From positions 124,001-188,000 of the forward strand of contig NZ_FNVQ01000006.1 in assembly GCF_900108065.1 (NCBI RefSeq): a stretch of DNA of 64,000 nt, in the 5' to 3' direction. This DNA is from Marinobacterium lutimaris (GTDB taxonomy: Bacteria; Pseudomonadota; Gammaproteobacteria; Pseudomonadales; Balneatricaceae). The translations under genes were made by a program, and so were the position numbers. Below, piece after piece: positions 53,821-64,000 of the stretch. Under the pieces are notes generated by a model that saw nothing but the letters and a program-made list of their open reading frames with translations, did not search any database and had not been told where the DNA came from. Every line of letters begins with the position of its first letter. Position 1 is the stretch's first letter.

Positions 53821-54918
53821 GTGCCAGCAAAAGGGAAACTGCTCAAATTACTCACCTATGCCGTTATCGCCGTCGTTGCGCTGGTGTGGGTGCTTCGCTT
53901 CGATATCAAAGCCGCGCGGGACGATGCCCCGCCTCAGCCCGAGACTGAAGCCGCCAGTCTGATCTCCGTGCAGTTCAGCGAAAGTCGCGCGCTACCCTAC
54001 ACCAAAACCCTGGAGATACAGGGCCAGGTTGAACCTAACTACTCGGTTGATCTGCGTGCCGAAGTGGCAGCGCGCGTGCTGTCGCTGCCGGTAAGCAAGG
54101 GTGACCAGGTTGCCGAGGGGGACCTGCTGTTGCAGCTGGATCAGGATGCACGCAAGGCCCAGTTGGCTCAGGCCGAAGCGGACCTGCACTACAAACAGCA
54201 GGACCTGAGCGCCAATCAGCGTCTGGTGGATGCCGGTGGCAGTACGCGCAGTGATGTGCTGCGCCTGGCCAGCGAAGTAGCCGATGCAAAGCTGGTGCTG
54301 GAGGAGGCTCGTCTGGGGCTCTCCCGTACCCGTCCCGTTGCGCCGTTCAGCGGTGTTGTCGACCGCCTCGATGTGGACCCCGGCGATTACCTGAGTATCG
54401 GTGACAGCTGGGGACGCCTGGTGGACATCAGTACTCTGAAGGTTCGCGCCTGGGTGGCGCAGCAGGATGTGGCCGAACTGGCACTGGGCCAGAAGGTGAG
54501 GGTGCGTCTACTCGATGGCAGCCTTCTTGAGGGCGAGCTGAACTTTATCGCTTTCAGCGCCGACGAAGAGACTCGCAGCTACCAGATCGAAGCGATCGTA
54601 CAGAACCCGGATGCCCGCCGTATCGCCGGTGCGAGTGCGTCGATGACTATCGATACCGGTGAGGTACAGGCACACCGGTTATCGGCGGCACTGCTGACGC
54701 TGGATGACCATAACCAGGTTGGCGTGAGAGTACTGGACGCCGACAACCGTGTTCATTTCCGCCCGGTGAAACTGCTCAGTGGCGAGATGACTCAGGCCTG
54801 GGTATCCGGGCTTGAGGAAGAGGAACGCCTGATTACCCTGGGTGCCGGTTTTGCCGAAGAGGGCCAGCAGGTCAATCCGGTCCCGCTTGAAGAGAGCGTG
54901 GAGCAGGGAAGCCGCTGA
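53821..54918 (+). CDS. RND efflux periplasmic adaptor (membrane fusion protein)
   Basis: HlyD/AcrA-type adaptor, 365 residues, linking an inner-membrane RND pump to an outer-membrane channel. N-terminal membrane segment (residues 10-26), lipoyl halves (LRAEVAARVLSLPVSKGDQVAEGDLLLQLD and APFSGVVDRLDVDPGDYLSIG) around an alpha-helical hairpin, then beta-barrel and membrane-proximal domains. Start is GTG 53821 with no strong ribosome site. Its stop overlaps the pump start by one base. No outer-membrane factor gene is adjacent. Confidence 0.9.
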   Translation: MPAKGKLLKLLTYAVIAVVALVWVLRFDIKAARDDAPPQPETEAASLISVQFSESRALPYTKTLEIQGQVEPNYSVDLRAEVAARVLSLPVSKGDQVAEGDLLLQLDQDARKAQLAQAEADLHYKQQDLSANQRLVDAGGSTRSDVLRLASEVADAKLVLEEARLGLSRTRPVAPFSGVVDRLDVDPGDYLSIGDSWGRLVDISTLKVRAWVAQQDVAELALGQKVRVRLLDGSLLEGELNFIAFSADEETRSYQIEAIVQNPDARRIAGASASMTIDTGEVQAHRLSAALLTLDDHNQVGVRVLDADNRVHFRPVKLLSGEMTQAWVSGLEEEERLITLGAGFAEEGQQVNPVPLEESVEQGSR

Positions 54919-57900
54919 TGAAAGCCCTGATCGAAGCCGCAATCGCCCGGGCCCGGGCGTCGGTACTGCTGCTGGTGCTGATTATCGCTGGCGGTCTGGT
55001 TGCCTTTCAGACCCTGCCGCGTGAGGCCAACCCCGATGTCACCATCCCCTATATCTATGTCTCGGTAACCCTGGATGGCGTCAGCCCCGAGGATGCCGAG
55101 CGTCTGCTGGTGCGGCCGCTGGAGCAGGAGCTGCGCTCGCTGGAGGGGATCAAGGAGATGACCTCCTTCGCCGCCGAGGGCCACGCCTCGGTGCTGCTGG
55201 AGTTCGATGCCGGCTTCGATCCGGACCTGGCGCTGCAGGATGTGCGCGACAAGGTGGACACGGTGAAAAGCGATCTGCCCTCGGAAGCGGACGAGCCCAG
55301 TGTCGATGAGATCAACATTTCCGAATTTCCTGTGCTGACTCTGGGGTTGTCGGGACCGATCGCGCCGGAGCAGATGGTCTATATCGCCCGGCAGCTACGC
55401 GACCATATCGAGGCGATTCCTGAGGTGCTCGAGGTCGATATCGGCGGTGATCGCGAGGATCTCCTGGAGATCACCGTGGATCCGCAGGTGCTGGCCGGCT
55501 ACGGCGTCGATTACTCGAGCCTCTATTCGCTGGTCAGCAATAACAACCGCCTGGTGGCGGCTGGCAGCATCGACACCGGCTCCGGGCGACTGACGCTGAA
55601 GGTCCCCGGCGTGATCAGTGATCTTGAAGACCTGATGAGCATGCCGGTGAAGGTGGATGGCGATTCGGTGGTGACCTTTAACGAGGTGGCCAGCGTGCGC
55701 CGCACCTTCAAGGATCCCACCGGTTTCGCCCGCCTTAACGGCCAGCCGGCGCTGGTGCTTGAGGTATCAAAACGGGCAGGCGCCAATATTGTCGAGACCA
55801 TCGATCAGGTAAAAGCCCTGCTGGCCGAGGCCGAGCCGTCGCTGCCGCAGGCGCTGAAGATCACCACGATCACCGATCAGTCCACCGAGGTGCAGGATCT
55901 GCTCACCGACCTGCTTAACAACGTGCTGACGGCGGTGATCCTGGTGCTGCTGGTGATGCTGGTGGCGATGGGCCCAAGGCCTGCGCTGCTGGTGGGGCTG
56001 ACGATCCCGGGAGCCTTCCTGGCCGGGCTGCTGATGATCCAGCTGCTCGGTTTCACGCTGAACATTATCGTGCTGTTCTCGTTGATCCTGGTGGCGGGGA
56101 TGCTGGTGGATGGCGCTATCGTCGTCTCTGAACTGGCGGATCGTAATCGGGAGCAGGGGCTCAATCCCAGCGCTGCCTGGAGCCAGGCGGCTATCCGCAT
56201 GTCCTGGCCGGTGATCGCCTCTACGGCCACCACCCTGATGGTGTTCCTGCCGCTGCTGTTCTGGCCGGGTATCGTCGGTGAGTTTATGAAATACCTGCCG
56301 GCCACGGTGATCGTCTGCCTGCTGGCTTCGCTGGCGATGGCGCTGGTGTTTCTGCCGGTGCTGGGGAGTCTCGCCGGCGGCAAGGGCGCGGCGAAGCCAC
56401 CGCAGCAGAACAGTCTGTCGCGTCGCTACCGCGCCTTTCTCGCCGCTCTGCTAAAGCGTCCTGCGCTGGCACTGGCGGCCAGCCTGGTTGTGATGCTGCT
56501 GGTGTACCTCACCTATGTCCGTTTCAATCACGGCGTGGAGTTCTTCCCGGAAACCGAGCCGGAATCCGCCCAGGTGCTGGTGCATGCCCGTGGGGATCTG
56601 TCGGTTTATGAGCGCGATGAACTGGTGCAGCGCGTGGAGCAGCGTCTGATGGGGATGCCGGAGATCGAGGCGCTTTACGCTCGCTCCCAGGTCAGCGCCG
56701 ACAGCCAGCAGCAGGAGGATGTGATCGGAGTGTTGCAGTTCCAGTTTATCGACTGGGAGCAGCGCCGCCCGGCCACCCTGATTCTGCAGGATATGCAGCA
56801 GAGAACCGCGGATATGGCCGGTCTCAGTCTGGAGTTTCGCAAACAGGAGGATGGCCCCACCGAGGGCAAGCCGGTGCAGCTGCATTTTGTATCCAACGAC
56901 AGCGAAGCCAGCTCCCGCGCCGTGGACCAGGTGCGCTTGCAGATGCAGCAGCTGGGCGGCTTTATCGATATCGAGGATGACCGCACCCTGCCGGGCATCG
57001 AATGGCGCCTGAACGTGGACCGCGAGGCGGCGGCGCGTTTCGGTGCCGACGTGGCCAGTATCGGCAACGCCATCCAGCTGGTGACCCAGGGACTGCTGCT
57101 GACCACCTACCGGCCGGCGGATGCCGATGACGAGGTGGATATCCGCGTGCGCCTGCCGCGGGACAAGCGCACCCTGGATCAACTGCGGCAGCTGACGCTG
57201 AACACCAGCCGAGGCCAGGTGCCCCTGTCGCTGTTTGTCACCCTGGAAACGGCGCAGAAAACCGGCGTCATCAATCATCGCGATGGCTCCCGTACGCTGA
57301 CCCTGGAAGCCGATCTGGCCGAAGGCTACCGCCTGGATGAGCGCCTGGCGGCGCTGTCAGCGGCGGTAGATGATCTGCCGGAAGGTGTTGAGCTGGAGGT
57401 AGCCGGTGAGCAGGAGGATCAGCAGGAGGCGGCCACTTTCCTTGTTGGCGCTTTCCTGGTGGCGCTGCTTCTGATGACGCTGATCCTGGTGGTGCAGTTC
57501 AACAGCTTTTACCAGACGCTGCTGGTGCTGTCGGCGATCGTGTTCTCCACCGCCGGCGTGCTGATCGGGCTGCTGGTGAACCAGCAGTCGTTCGGCATCG
57601 TCATGGTGGGTATGGGCGTCATCGCCCTGGCGGGGATCGTGGTGAACAACAACATCGTCCTGATCGATACCTACAACCAGCATATCAACGACGGTTATTC
57701 ACCCTTTGATGCGGCGCTGGAGACCGGCTGCCTGCGCCTGAGGCCAGTGCTGCTGACCGCACTGACCACGGTGCTCGGTTTGATGCCGATGGTACTGGGC
57801 ATCAACGTGAACCTGCTGGAGCCCAGCCTGGGGCTGGGCGCTCCGTCGACGCAGTGGTGGACCCAGCTTTCCAGCGCTATCGCCGGTGGTCTCGCCTTTG

Positions 57901-57989
57901 CGACCTTCCTGACGCTGCTGCTGACTCCCTGCATGCTGGTGCTGGAGTCCAACCTGCGCCAGTGGCTGCGCCGTCGCCTGGCGGGTTAG
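54918..57989 (+). CDS. RND-family efflux transporter, inner-membrane pump
   Basis: AcrB-family pump, 1023 residues, 12 membrane helices with two large periplasmic loops. Opening RASVLLLVLIIAGGLVAFQTLPREANPDV is the usual TM1. In TM4 the proton-relay pair D407-D408 of AcrB (VDDAIVV) reads VDGAIVV, keeping the first aspartate only, as in some heavy-metal and lipid-type subfamilies. Substrate unknown. The pair lies between atpC and glmU, which are neighbours in Pseudomonas, so it is an insertion in this lineage. Confidence 0.92.
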   Translation: MKALIEAAIARARASVLLLVLIIAGGLVAFQTLPREANPDVTIPYIYVSVTLDGVSPEDAERLLVRPLEQELRSLEGIKEMTSFAAEGHASVLLEFDAGFDPDLALQDVRDKVDTVKSDLPSEADEPSVDEINISEFPVLTLGLSGPIAPEQMVYIARQLRDHIEAIPEVLEVDIGGDREDLLEITVDPQVLAGYGVDYSSLYSLVSNNNRLVAAGSIDTGSGRLTLKVPGVISDLEDLMSMPVKVDGDSVVTFNEVASVRRTFKDPTGFARLNGQPALVLEVSKRAGANIVETIDQVKALLAEAEPSLPQALKITTITDQSTEVQDLLTDLLNNVLTAVILVLLVMLVAMGPRPALLVGLTIPGAFLAGLLMIQLLGFTLNIIVLFSLILVAGMLVDGAIVVSELADRNREQGLNPSAAWSQAAIRMSWPVIASTATTLMVFLPLLFWPGIVGEFMKYLPATVIVCLLASLAMALVFLPVLGSLAGGKGAAKPPQQNSLSRRYRAFLAALLKRPALALAASLVVMLLVYLTYVRFNHGVEFFPETEPESAQVLVHARGDLSVYERDELVQRVEQRLMGMPEIEALYARSQVSADSQQQEDVIGVLQFQFIDWEQRRPATLILQDMQQRTADMAGLSLEFRKQEDGPTEGKPVQLHFVSNDSEASSRAVDQVRLQMQQLGGFIDIEDDRTLPGIEWRLNVDREAAARFGADVASIGNAIQLVTQGLLLTTYRPADADDEVDIRVRLPRDKRTLDQLRQLTLNTSRGQVPLSLFVTLETAQKTGVINHRDGSRTLTLEADLAEGYRLDERLAALSAAVDDLPEGVELEVAGEQEDQQEAATFLVGAFLVALLLMTLILVVQFNSFYQTLLVLSAIVFSTAGVLIGLLVNQQSFGIVMVGMGVIALAGIVVNNNIVLIDTYNQHINDGYSPFDAALETGCLRLRPVLLTALTTVLGLMPMVLGINVNLLEPSLGLGAPSTQWWTQLSSAIAGGLAFATFLTLLLTPCMLVLESNLRQWLRRRLAG

Positions 57990-58001
57990 TAAAACCAGCT
58001 A

Positions 58002-58613
58002 TCAGTAGCCAACGGTAAAGCGAGACTTCAGATTAGCCGGTTTTTCCAGCTCATCGACCAGGGCGATGGCGAAGTCCTCGAAGGAGATGCTGGAGCCGTT
58101 CTCGTTGACCAGCAGCTCGTCTTTGCCGAGGCGGAAGCTGCCGGTGCGCTCACCGGGCACGAACATCGCTGACGGCGACAGGAAGGTCCACTCCAGATCG
58201 TCCACCTGCTTCAACTGATCGAAGAAGACCGCGCCGGCACTGGCTTCGGGTTTGTATTCTTCCGGGAAGTCCGGCTGATCGATAACGCGTTCGCCGTTGG
58301 GCACCAGCAGGGAACCTGCACCGCCGACCACCAGGTAGCGCTTCACGCCGGATCCGCGCACCGCTGCGACCAGGGTGTCAAAGTCGGCATCGAGAAAACG
58401 TACGGCGCTGATCACCGCATCATGGTCGCGCAGAATATCTGCCAGGGCGGCGCTGTCATTGAGGTCAGCGGCAACGCTGCTGACGCCCTCAAGCGCCGGG
58501 ATTTTGTCGATATGGCGGGCAATGGCAGTGACCTTATGGTGACGGTCGCTGAGTTCTTTCAGGAGGCGGCTGCCGACATTGCCGGAGGCGCCGATAAGAG
58601 CAACATTAGGCAT
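58002..58613 (-). CDS. NAD(P)-binding oxidoreductase (atypical SDR, NmrA/YwnB-like)
   Basis: Rossmann-fold protein of 203 residues. The NAD(P) loop is GASGNVGSRLL at residues 8-18; SAVRFLDADFDTL and KRYLVVGGAGSL follow as in atypical short-chain dehydrogenases that lack the usual YxxxK pair. Start chosen at ATG 58613 with GGAG 7 bases upstream; the frame extends 5 residues further. Divergent from an HxlR regulator; such pairs often respond to redox or electrophile stress. Substrate unknown. Confidence 0.85.
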   Translation of the reverse strand: MPNVALIGASGNVGSRLLKELSDRHHKVTAIARHIDKIPALEGVSSVAADLNDSAALADILRDHDAVISAVRFLDADFDTLVAAVRGSGVKRYLVVGGAGSLLVPNGERVIDQPDFPEEYKPEASAGAVFFDQLKQVDDLEWTFLSPSAMFVPGERTGSFRLGKDELLVNENGSSISFEDFAIALVDELEKPANLKSRFTVGY

Positions 58614-58647
58614 GGTATTTCTCCACAAAGGGCTAGGTTTTTTGGTA

Positions 58648-58662
58648 GTCTATTTTGTAGAC
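58648..58662. promoter_or_regulatory. candidate HxlR operator
   Basis: GTCTA-TTTTG-TAGAC, perfect inverted repeat in the divergent gap between the SDR and HxlR genes, 35 bp before the SDR start. HxlR-type dimers bind such short repeats. Confidence 0.4.
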
Positions 58663-58818
58663 CTATGGCTAACCTTAGGCCTGTAGAGATCAGCAAACAA
58701 GAAGTCACCCGAGCCTGACCAGGTCACTGCGCGCTGACCTGCTGTGTTGCTGGGATAAACCGCAATCGCGCGCAGGCCAGAGTAAGCCGTCAATAAATCT
58801 TTCTGAGGAGGTAGACGC

Positions 58819-59205
58819 ATGCCCCTTTCCAAGAGCCTGAACTTTGAGCAGCCCTGCCCGATACGCGATGTACTCGACCGTATCGGCGATCAATGGAGCC
58901 TGCTGGTGCTGCACTCGCTGCAGGGGGAGCCGCGCCGCTTTAACGAGTTGCTGCGCGAGATCGGTGATATCTCCAAGCAGATGCTGTCGAAAACACTGAA
59001 ACGTCTGGAGCAGGATGGTTTTGTCACCCGCACACTCTATGCCGAGGTGCCGCCCAGGGTGGAATACGCGCTGACCGAGCTGGGCAGTTCTTTTCTGGTG
59101 CCTATGCAGCAGTTGGTGGACTGGGCGAAAGCGAACCATGGCGGCATCGTTGAGGCGCGCCAGACCTACACGCCCGCCGACAACAGCTGGCAGCAGCCGC
59201 GCTGA
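58819..59205 (+). CDS. HxlR-family transcriptional regulator
   Basis: Winged-helix regulator of 128 residues. Family hallmarks: CPIRDVLDRIGDQWSLLVLHSLQGEPRRFNELLREIGDISKQMLSKTLKRLEQDGFVTR. The cysteine in QPCPIRDV is the usual redox-sensitive position of HypR/QorR/YodB-like members. Strong GAGGAGGT ribosome site 7 bases before the ATG. Likely controls the divergent SDR gene. Confidence 0.92.
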   Translation: MPLSKSLNFEQPCPIRDVLDRIGDQWSLLVLHSLQGEPRRFNELLREIGDISKQMLSKTLKRLEQDGFVTRTLYAEVPPRVEYALTELGSSFLVPMQQLVDWAKANHGGIVEARQTYTPADNSWQQPR

Positions 59206-59223
59206 GACAGTCGCTGCGAAGTG

Positions 59224-59964
59224 CTAGAGCAGGCGCCAGAGAGTATCGAAGACGATCTGCTGCGCGGCGGCCACCTCCCGGGAGTCGATCACCACGGCGG
59301 TGGGGTAGTTGTCCGAGGCCAGCGAGATGATCGCGCAGCGGGGCGGGTAGATTGCGATATAGGCGGCATCCACCGGCCCCTCGGTGCGGATCCATTTACG
59401 CTCCGACAGTTCGGCACTTTCACCGCCATCGCCGATGGCGATAACGCGAACCCGGATATTGCGGGCGATCCGCTGGGCGGTAAAGGTGGGAAAGGGGCGG
59501 TAGAGGTGCGGCCGGATCGGCTTTGACGAGAATACCGAGTAGACCGGATTCTCTTCTGCGCTGACACGATTGAGGATATCGCGCAGTACCTGCTCGATAC
59601 CGGCGTCGCCCTCGAAAAACTGTACGTTGGCGGCGCTGAAGTCGGGTTTGAGGTGATGCAGATCGGGAATGATCCGGTTTTTCAGCTGTCCCATCGCCAG
59701 CTCGAGCCGCTTCTGCTTCTCTTCGGCCAGCTGCAGCAGCACCTCCGGTTCGCGGGCGCTGAAGTAACGTCGTCGTCCTTTCGGCAGATAAGTGACAACG
59801 CCCTGTTGCTGCATCGCTTTCAGGCACTCGTAAGTGGTGCCGCGATTGACGCCGGCGCGTTCGGCTATAGTACGTATGGCGCTTGGCCCGAGGGCCAGCA
59901 GAGCACGGTAGATGGCGACGGAGCGCGCGTCGAGGCCAAGCTGGGAGAATATCTCCTGATCCAT
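59224..59964 (-). CDS. TrmB-like HTH regulator
   Basis: Regulator of 246 residues with an N-terminal TrmB-type winged helix (DQEIFSQLGLDARSVAIYRALLALGPSAIRTIAERAGVNRGTTYECLKAM). The rest resembles a TrmB/PadR-like effector domain with no catalytic motif. It is divergent from glmU; in Pseudomonas the GlmR regulator lies between glmU and glmS, which is missing here, so this could be the local regulator of amino-sugar synthesis (inference). A perfect palindrome overlaps its start codon. Confidence 0.75.
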   Translation of the reverse strand: MDQEIFSQLGLDARSVAIYRALLALGPSAIRTIAERAGVNRGTTYECLKAMQQQGVVTYLPKGRRRYFSAREPEVLLQLAEEKQKRLELAMGQLKNRIIPDLHHLKPDFSAANVQFFEGDAGIEQVLRDILNRVSAEENPVYSVFSSKPIRPHLYRPFPTFTAQRIARNIRVRVIAIGDGGESAELSERKWIRTEGPVDAAYIAIYPPRCAIISLASDNYPTAVVIDSREVAAAQQIVFDTLWRLL

Positions 59965-59988
59965 TTTGTCAATTTTCCTATGACAAAA
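59964..59988. promoter_or_regulatory. palindrome over the TrmB-like start codon
   Basis: TTTTGTCA (59964-59971) and TGACAAAA (59981-59988), perfect 8-bp arms 9 bp apart. It touches the first base of the regulator's ATG, consistent with autorepression, and lies 113 bp before glmU. Confidence 0.5.
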
Positions 59989-60100
59989 GCTATTGGAACG
60001 ATTCTGCGCATTCTGTAAATTGCGGTCAAATTGAGAATACCGGATCGATGTCCAGATTCAGGAGCGAATCTGTATATCGATCCACCACACGGGAAAACCG

Positions 60101-61468
60101 ATGAAGATTGATGTTGTGATTCTGGCGGCGGGCCAGGGCAGTCGAATGAAATCCTCCCTGCCGAAGGTGATGCACCCGGTCGGCGGCAAGCCGATGGTGC
60201 AGCACGTGATCGATGCCGCCCGCGCACTGGAAGGCGATGTACACCATCATGTGGTCGTCGGTCATGGCGCTGACCGGGTGCGCGAAGCCCTGGCGAGTCA
60301 GCCGCTTCACTTTGCTCTGCAGGCGGAACAGCTCGGTACCGGCCATGCGGTGGCCCAGGCGATGCCTGAGATCGATGAAGAGAGCCAGGTACTGGTGCTG
60401 TACGGCGATGTGCCGCTGATCGCCGCTGAAACCCTGGATGCGCTGGCGCATATCTCCGCCCGCGGACACCTGGGGCTGCTCACCGTCACCCTGGACGACC
60501 CCACCGGCTATGGCCGCATCCTGCGCAACGATGTGGGCGAGGTCACCGCCATTGTCGAGCATAAGGATGCCAGCGAAGCGCAGCGCGCGGTGCGCGAGGT
60601 GAATACCGGTATCCTGTCGCTGCCGGCGCGCTACCTGCATGAATGGCTGCCGCTGCTCTCCTCCGATAACGCCCAGGGCGAGTATTACCTCACCGACGTG
60701 ATTGCCATGGCGGCGGAAAGCGGCGTGCGCATCGAGGCGATCCAGCCGCAGCATGAGCAGGAGGTGCAGGGCGTCAACAACCGTTCACAGCTGGCGGCTC
60801 TGGAGCGCTGGTATCAGCGTAACCTGGCGGAACAGCTGATGGCCGATGGCGCGACCCTGGCCGATCCCGCCCGTGTCGATATCCGTGGCTCAGTGACAGT
60901 GGGGCCGGACTGTTTTATCGATATCAATACCCTGTTCCAGGGCAAGGTCGAGCTGGCCGAGAACGTTCATATCGGCCCCAACTGCGTGATCATCGACAGC
61001 CGCATCGGCCCGGGCACCCGGATCGAGGCGAACTCCATTGTTGAGGGCACCGTTGTCAGTGCCGAGGCGAGCGTAGGGCCCTTTGCCCGCCTGCGTCCAG
61101 GCACAGAGCTGGCCGAGCGTACCAAGGTCGGCAACTTCGTCGAAACCAAGAAGGCGGTGATCGGCGAGGGCAGCAAGATCAACCACCTCAGCTATGTCGG
61201 CGATGCCAGGGTCGGCAGGGACGTTAACGTGGGTGCGGGCACCATTACCTGCAACTACGATGGCGTCAATAAATCCCTGACAGAGATCGGCGATGGTGCC
61301 TTTATAGGCTCCAACACCGCGTTGGTGGCGCCGGTCAGCGTCGGCAAAGGTGCCACCGTGGGCGCTGGTTCAACGGTCACCAGGCCGGTGGATGATGAGG
61401 AGCTGGCCGTGGCCCGTGGCAAACAGAAGAACATTCAGGGCTGGAAACGGCCGCAGAAGCGCAGCTAA
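60101..61468 (+). CDS. glmU: bifunctional GlcNAc-1-P uridyltransferase / GlcN-1-P acetyltransferase
   Basis: GlmU, 455 residues, makes UDP-GlcNAc for peptidoglycan and lipopolysaccharide. N-terminal uridyltransferase: LAAGQGSRMKSSLPKVMHPVGGKPM, YGDVPLI; C-terminal left-handed beta-helix of hexapeptide repeats with the acetyltransferase region NHLSYVGDARVG. Upstream of glmS by 12 bp, so both enzymes of the pathway are co-expressed. Confidence 0.98.
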   Translation: MKIDVVILAAGQGSRMKSSLPKVMHPVGGKPMVQHVIDAARALEGDVHHHVVVGHGADRVREALASQPLHFALQAEQLGTGHAVAQAMPEIDEESQVLVLYGDVPLIAAETLDALAHISARGHLGLLTVTLDDPTGYGRILRNDVGEVTAIVEHKDASEAQRAVREVNTGILSLPARYLHEWLPLLSSDNAQGEYYLTDVIAMAAESGVRIEAIQPQHEQEVQGVNNRSQLAALERWYQRNLAEQLMADGATLADPARVDIRGSVTVGPDCFIDINTLFQGKVELAENVHIGPNCVIIDSRIGPGTRIEANSIVEGTVVSAEASVGPFARLRPGTELAERTKVGNFVETKKAVIGEGSKINHLSYVGDARVGRDVNVGAGTITCNYDGVNKSLTEIGDGAFIGSNTALVAPVSVGKGATVGAGSTVTRPVDDEELAVARGKQKNIQGWKRPQKRS

Positions 61469-61480
61469 GGAGCAGATCAG

Positions 61481-63307
<1,827 letters not shown>

Positions 63308-63326
63308 TCCAGCGCGCAGCTCTTCT

Positions 63327-63354
63327 GAACACTGCCTTGAAAGGCAGGTTGTTC
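63327..63354. terminator. hairpin between glmS and the LysR gene
   Basis: CTGCCT-TGAA-AGGCAG inside GAACA...TGTTC arms, 24 bp after glmS. No T-run, so weak; it may serve both convergent genes. Confidence 0.4.
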
Positions 63355-64000
63355 AGGAGGGCTGTGTAGCTTCCTGTGTAGTTTCTTGTGTAGTTTCTGG
63401 CCGGATTCTCAGGCTGGCCTCCAGGTGAGTGATCAGCGCCTGCACTTTCACCGAATGTTCCCGGTTTTTCTGCCAGACGATATGCAGCGGCAATCCCTCA
63501 ATGGCCAGCTGCGGCATTATCGGTACCAGGCTGCCGCTGCTGATCTGCGGCTCCACCAGCCAGGTGGCCAGTTGCGCAACTCCCATACCCGCCTCGACGG
63601 CCGCCACCTGCGCCTCGGCCTCGCCGACGATTAAACGCCCTTCCACCTGTTGCCGCGATACCCGCGAATGCTCACCCCTGATCCGCCAGGGACCGACGCT
63701 GCCATCGCCCCTGGCGTAAAGCACGGCGTCGAGCTCAAGCAGCTGCTCGAGAGTCTCGGGCGTGCCATTGCGCGCAAGAAAGCCGGGCGATGCGCAGAAG
63801 ATCAGCTCCTCATGGCCGAGATAGCTGTGTCCGACGGAGCTGGGCCAGGAGTCGCTGCCGCCTATTCTTACCGCCAGGTCCAGGCCATCCTCGGCCAAGT
63901 CGACAAAACGATCGGTAAAGGAGATCTGCGGCCTGACCTGGGGGAGCTGTTTGGCGAACTCCAGCAGTGCCGGCAGTGCCTGCAGCCGGCCGAAGGTGGA
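63353..64000 (-). CDS. LysR-family transcriptional regulator, 5' end beyond the window
   Basis: The visible 215 residues are the substrate-binding half of a LysR regulator. The frame is open to the window edge, reading ...TFGRLQALPALLEFAKQL, then ISFTDRFVDLAEDGLDLAVRIG, the typical LysR effector-domain core. The helix-turn-helix and start lie outside. An apparent TTG start at 63898 is internal. The C-terminus ends in a short repeat, TTQETTQEATQ, encoded by near-identical 12-bp units. Convergent with glmS. Target unknown. Confidence 0.85.
   Translation of the reverse strand, partial: STFGRLQALPALLEFAKQLPQVRPQISFTDRFVDLAEDGLDLAVRIGGSDSWPSSVGHSYLGHEELIFCASPGFLARNGTPETLEQLLELDAVLYARGDGSVGPWRIRGEHSRVSRQQVEGRLIVGEAEAQVAAVEAGMGVAQLATWLVEPQISSGSLVPIMPQLAIEGLPLHIVWQKNREHSVKVQALITHLEASLRIRPETTQETTQEATQPS

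Overview
The window is a replication-origin neighbourhood of a gammaproteobacterial chromosome. Reading 7-36 kb, the order aroE-hemF-tsaC-dprA-LysM-def-fmt-rsmB-trkA-lpxL-like-glyQ-glyS-gyrB-recF-dnaN-dnaA-rpmH-rnpA-yidC-mnmE-mnmG-rsmG-parA-parB-atpIBEFHAGDC-glmU-glmS is essentially the Pseudomonas-type origin order. trkH, opgGH, the parS-rich gap, a CO-response module and an RND efflux pair mark a different lineage, most likely a marine Oceanospirillales-like bacterium (inference from gene content only). Coding GC is moderately high; the main intergenic gap is visibly lower.

Region by region. 1-3.6 kb: operon of a di-haem DUF1111 cytochrome, an imelysin-family protein and a DUF1513 beta-propeller, probably iron-linked. 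3.7-8.5 kb (minus): tsaC, hemF, aroE and a Lon-type protease. 8.6-12.3 kb: opgG-opgH for osmoregulated periplasmic glucans. 12.3-14.5 kb (minus): dprA and a LysM protein. 14.6-20.4 kb: def, fmt, rsmB, trkA, trkH. 20.4-24.5 kb: a lipid A-type acyltransferase, then glyQ-glyS. 24.5-26.9 kb: a 2.4 kb gap without a convincing intact gene, carrying four parS-like ParB sites and one small decayed ORF. 26.95-28.3 kb: hemerythrin, a CooA-like CO sensor and CowN. 28.4-29.5 kb: a divergent TetR/HPP pair. 29.6-35.9 kb (minus): dnaA-dnaN-recF-gyrB. 36.5-40.2 kb: rpmH, rnpA, yidC, mnmE, with no yidD. 40.5-41.2 kb (minus): an AlkB-like dioxygenase. 41.2-42.0 kb: an AT-rich segment full of DnaA boxes, the best oriC candidate. 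42.0-46.3 kb: mnmG-rsmG-parA-parB. 46.5-53.7 kb: the complete F-type ATP synthase operon. 53.8-60 kb: an RND pump pair, an SDR/HxlR divergent pair and a TrmB-like regulator. 60.1-63.3 kb: glmU-glmS. The right edge cuts a LysR-type regulator.

The most interesting unit is the module at 26.9-28.3 kb. A diiron hemerythrin, a Crp/Fnr regulator that aligns by eye with the CO sensor CooA (haem-ligand histidine kept, redox-switch cysteine replaced) and CowN, the protein that sustains nitrogenase activity under CO, are consecutive on one strand. A sigma-54-like -24/-12 element precedes the first gene, and a perfect 18-bp TGTCA-N6-TGACA palindrome sits just upstream of cowN where a CooA-type activator would bind. 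No nif gene lies in the window, so a diazotrophic host is a prediction.

The replication and segregation parts form a second coherent set: oriC candidate, dnaA operon, parAB and the parS cluster all lie within about 22 kb. All positions and alignments are from reading the sequence; no database search was run.
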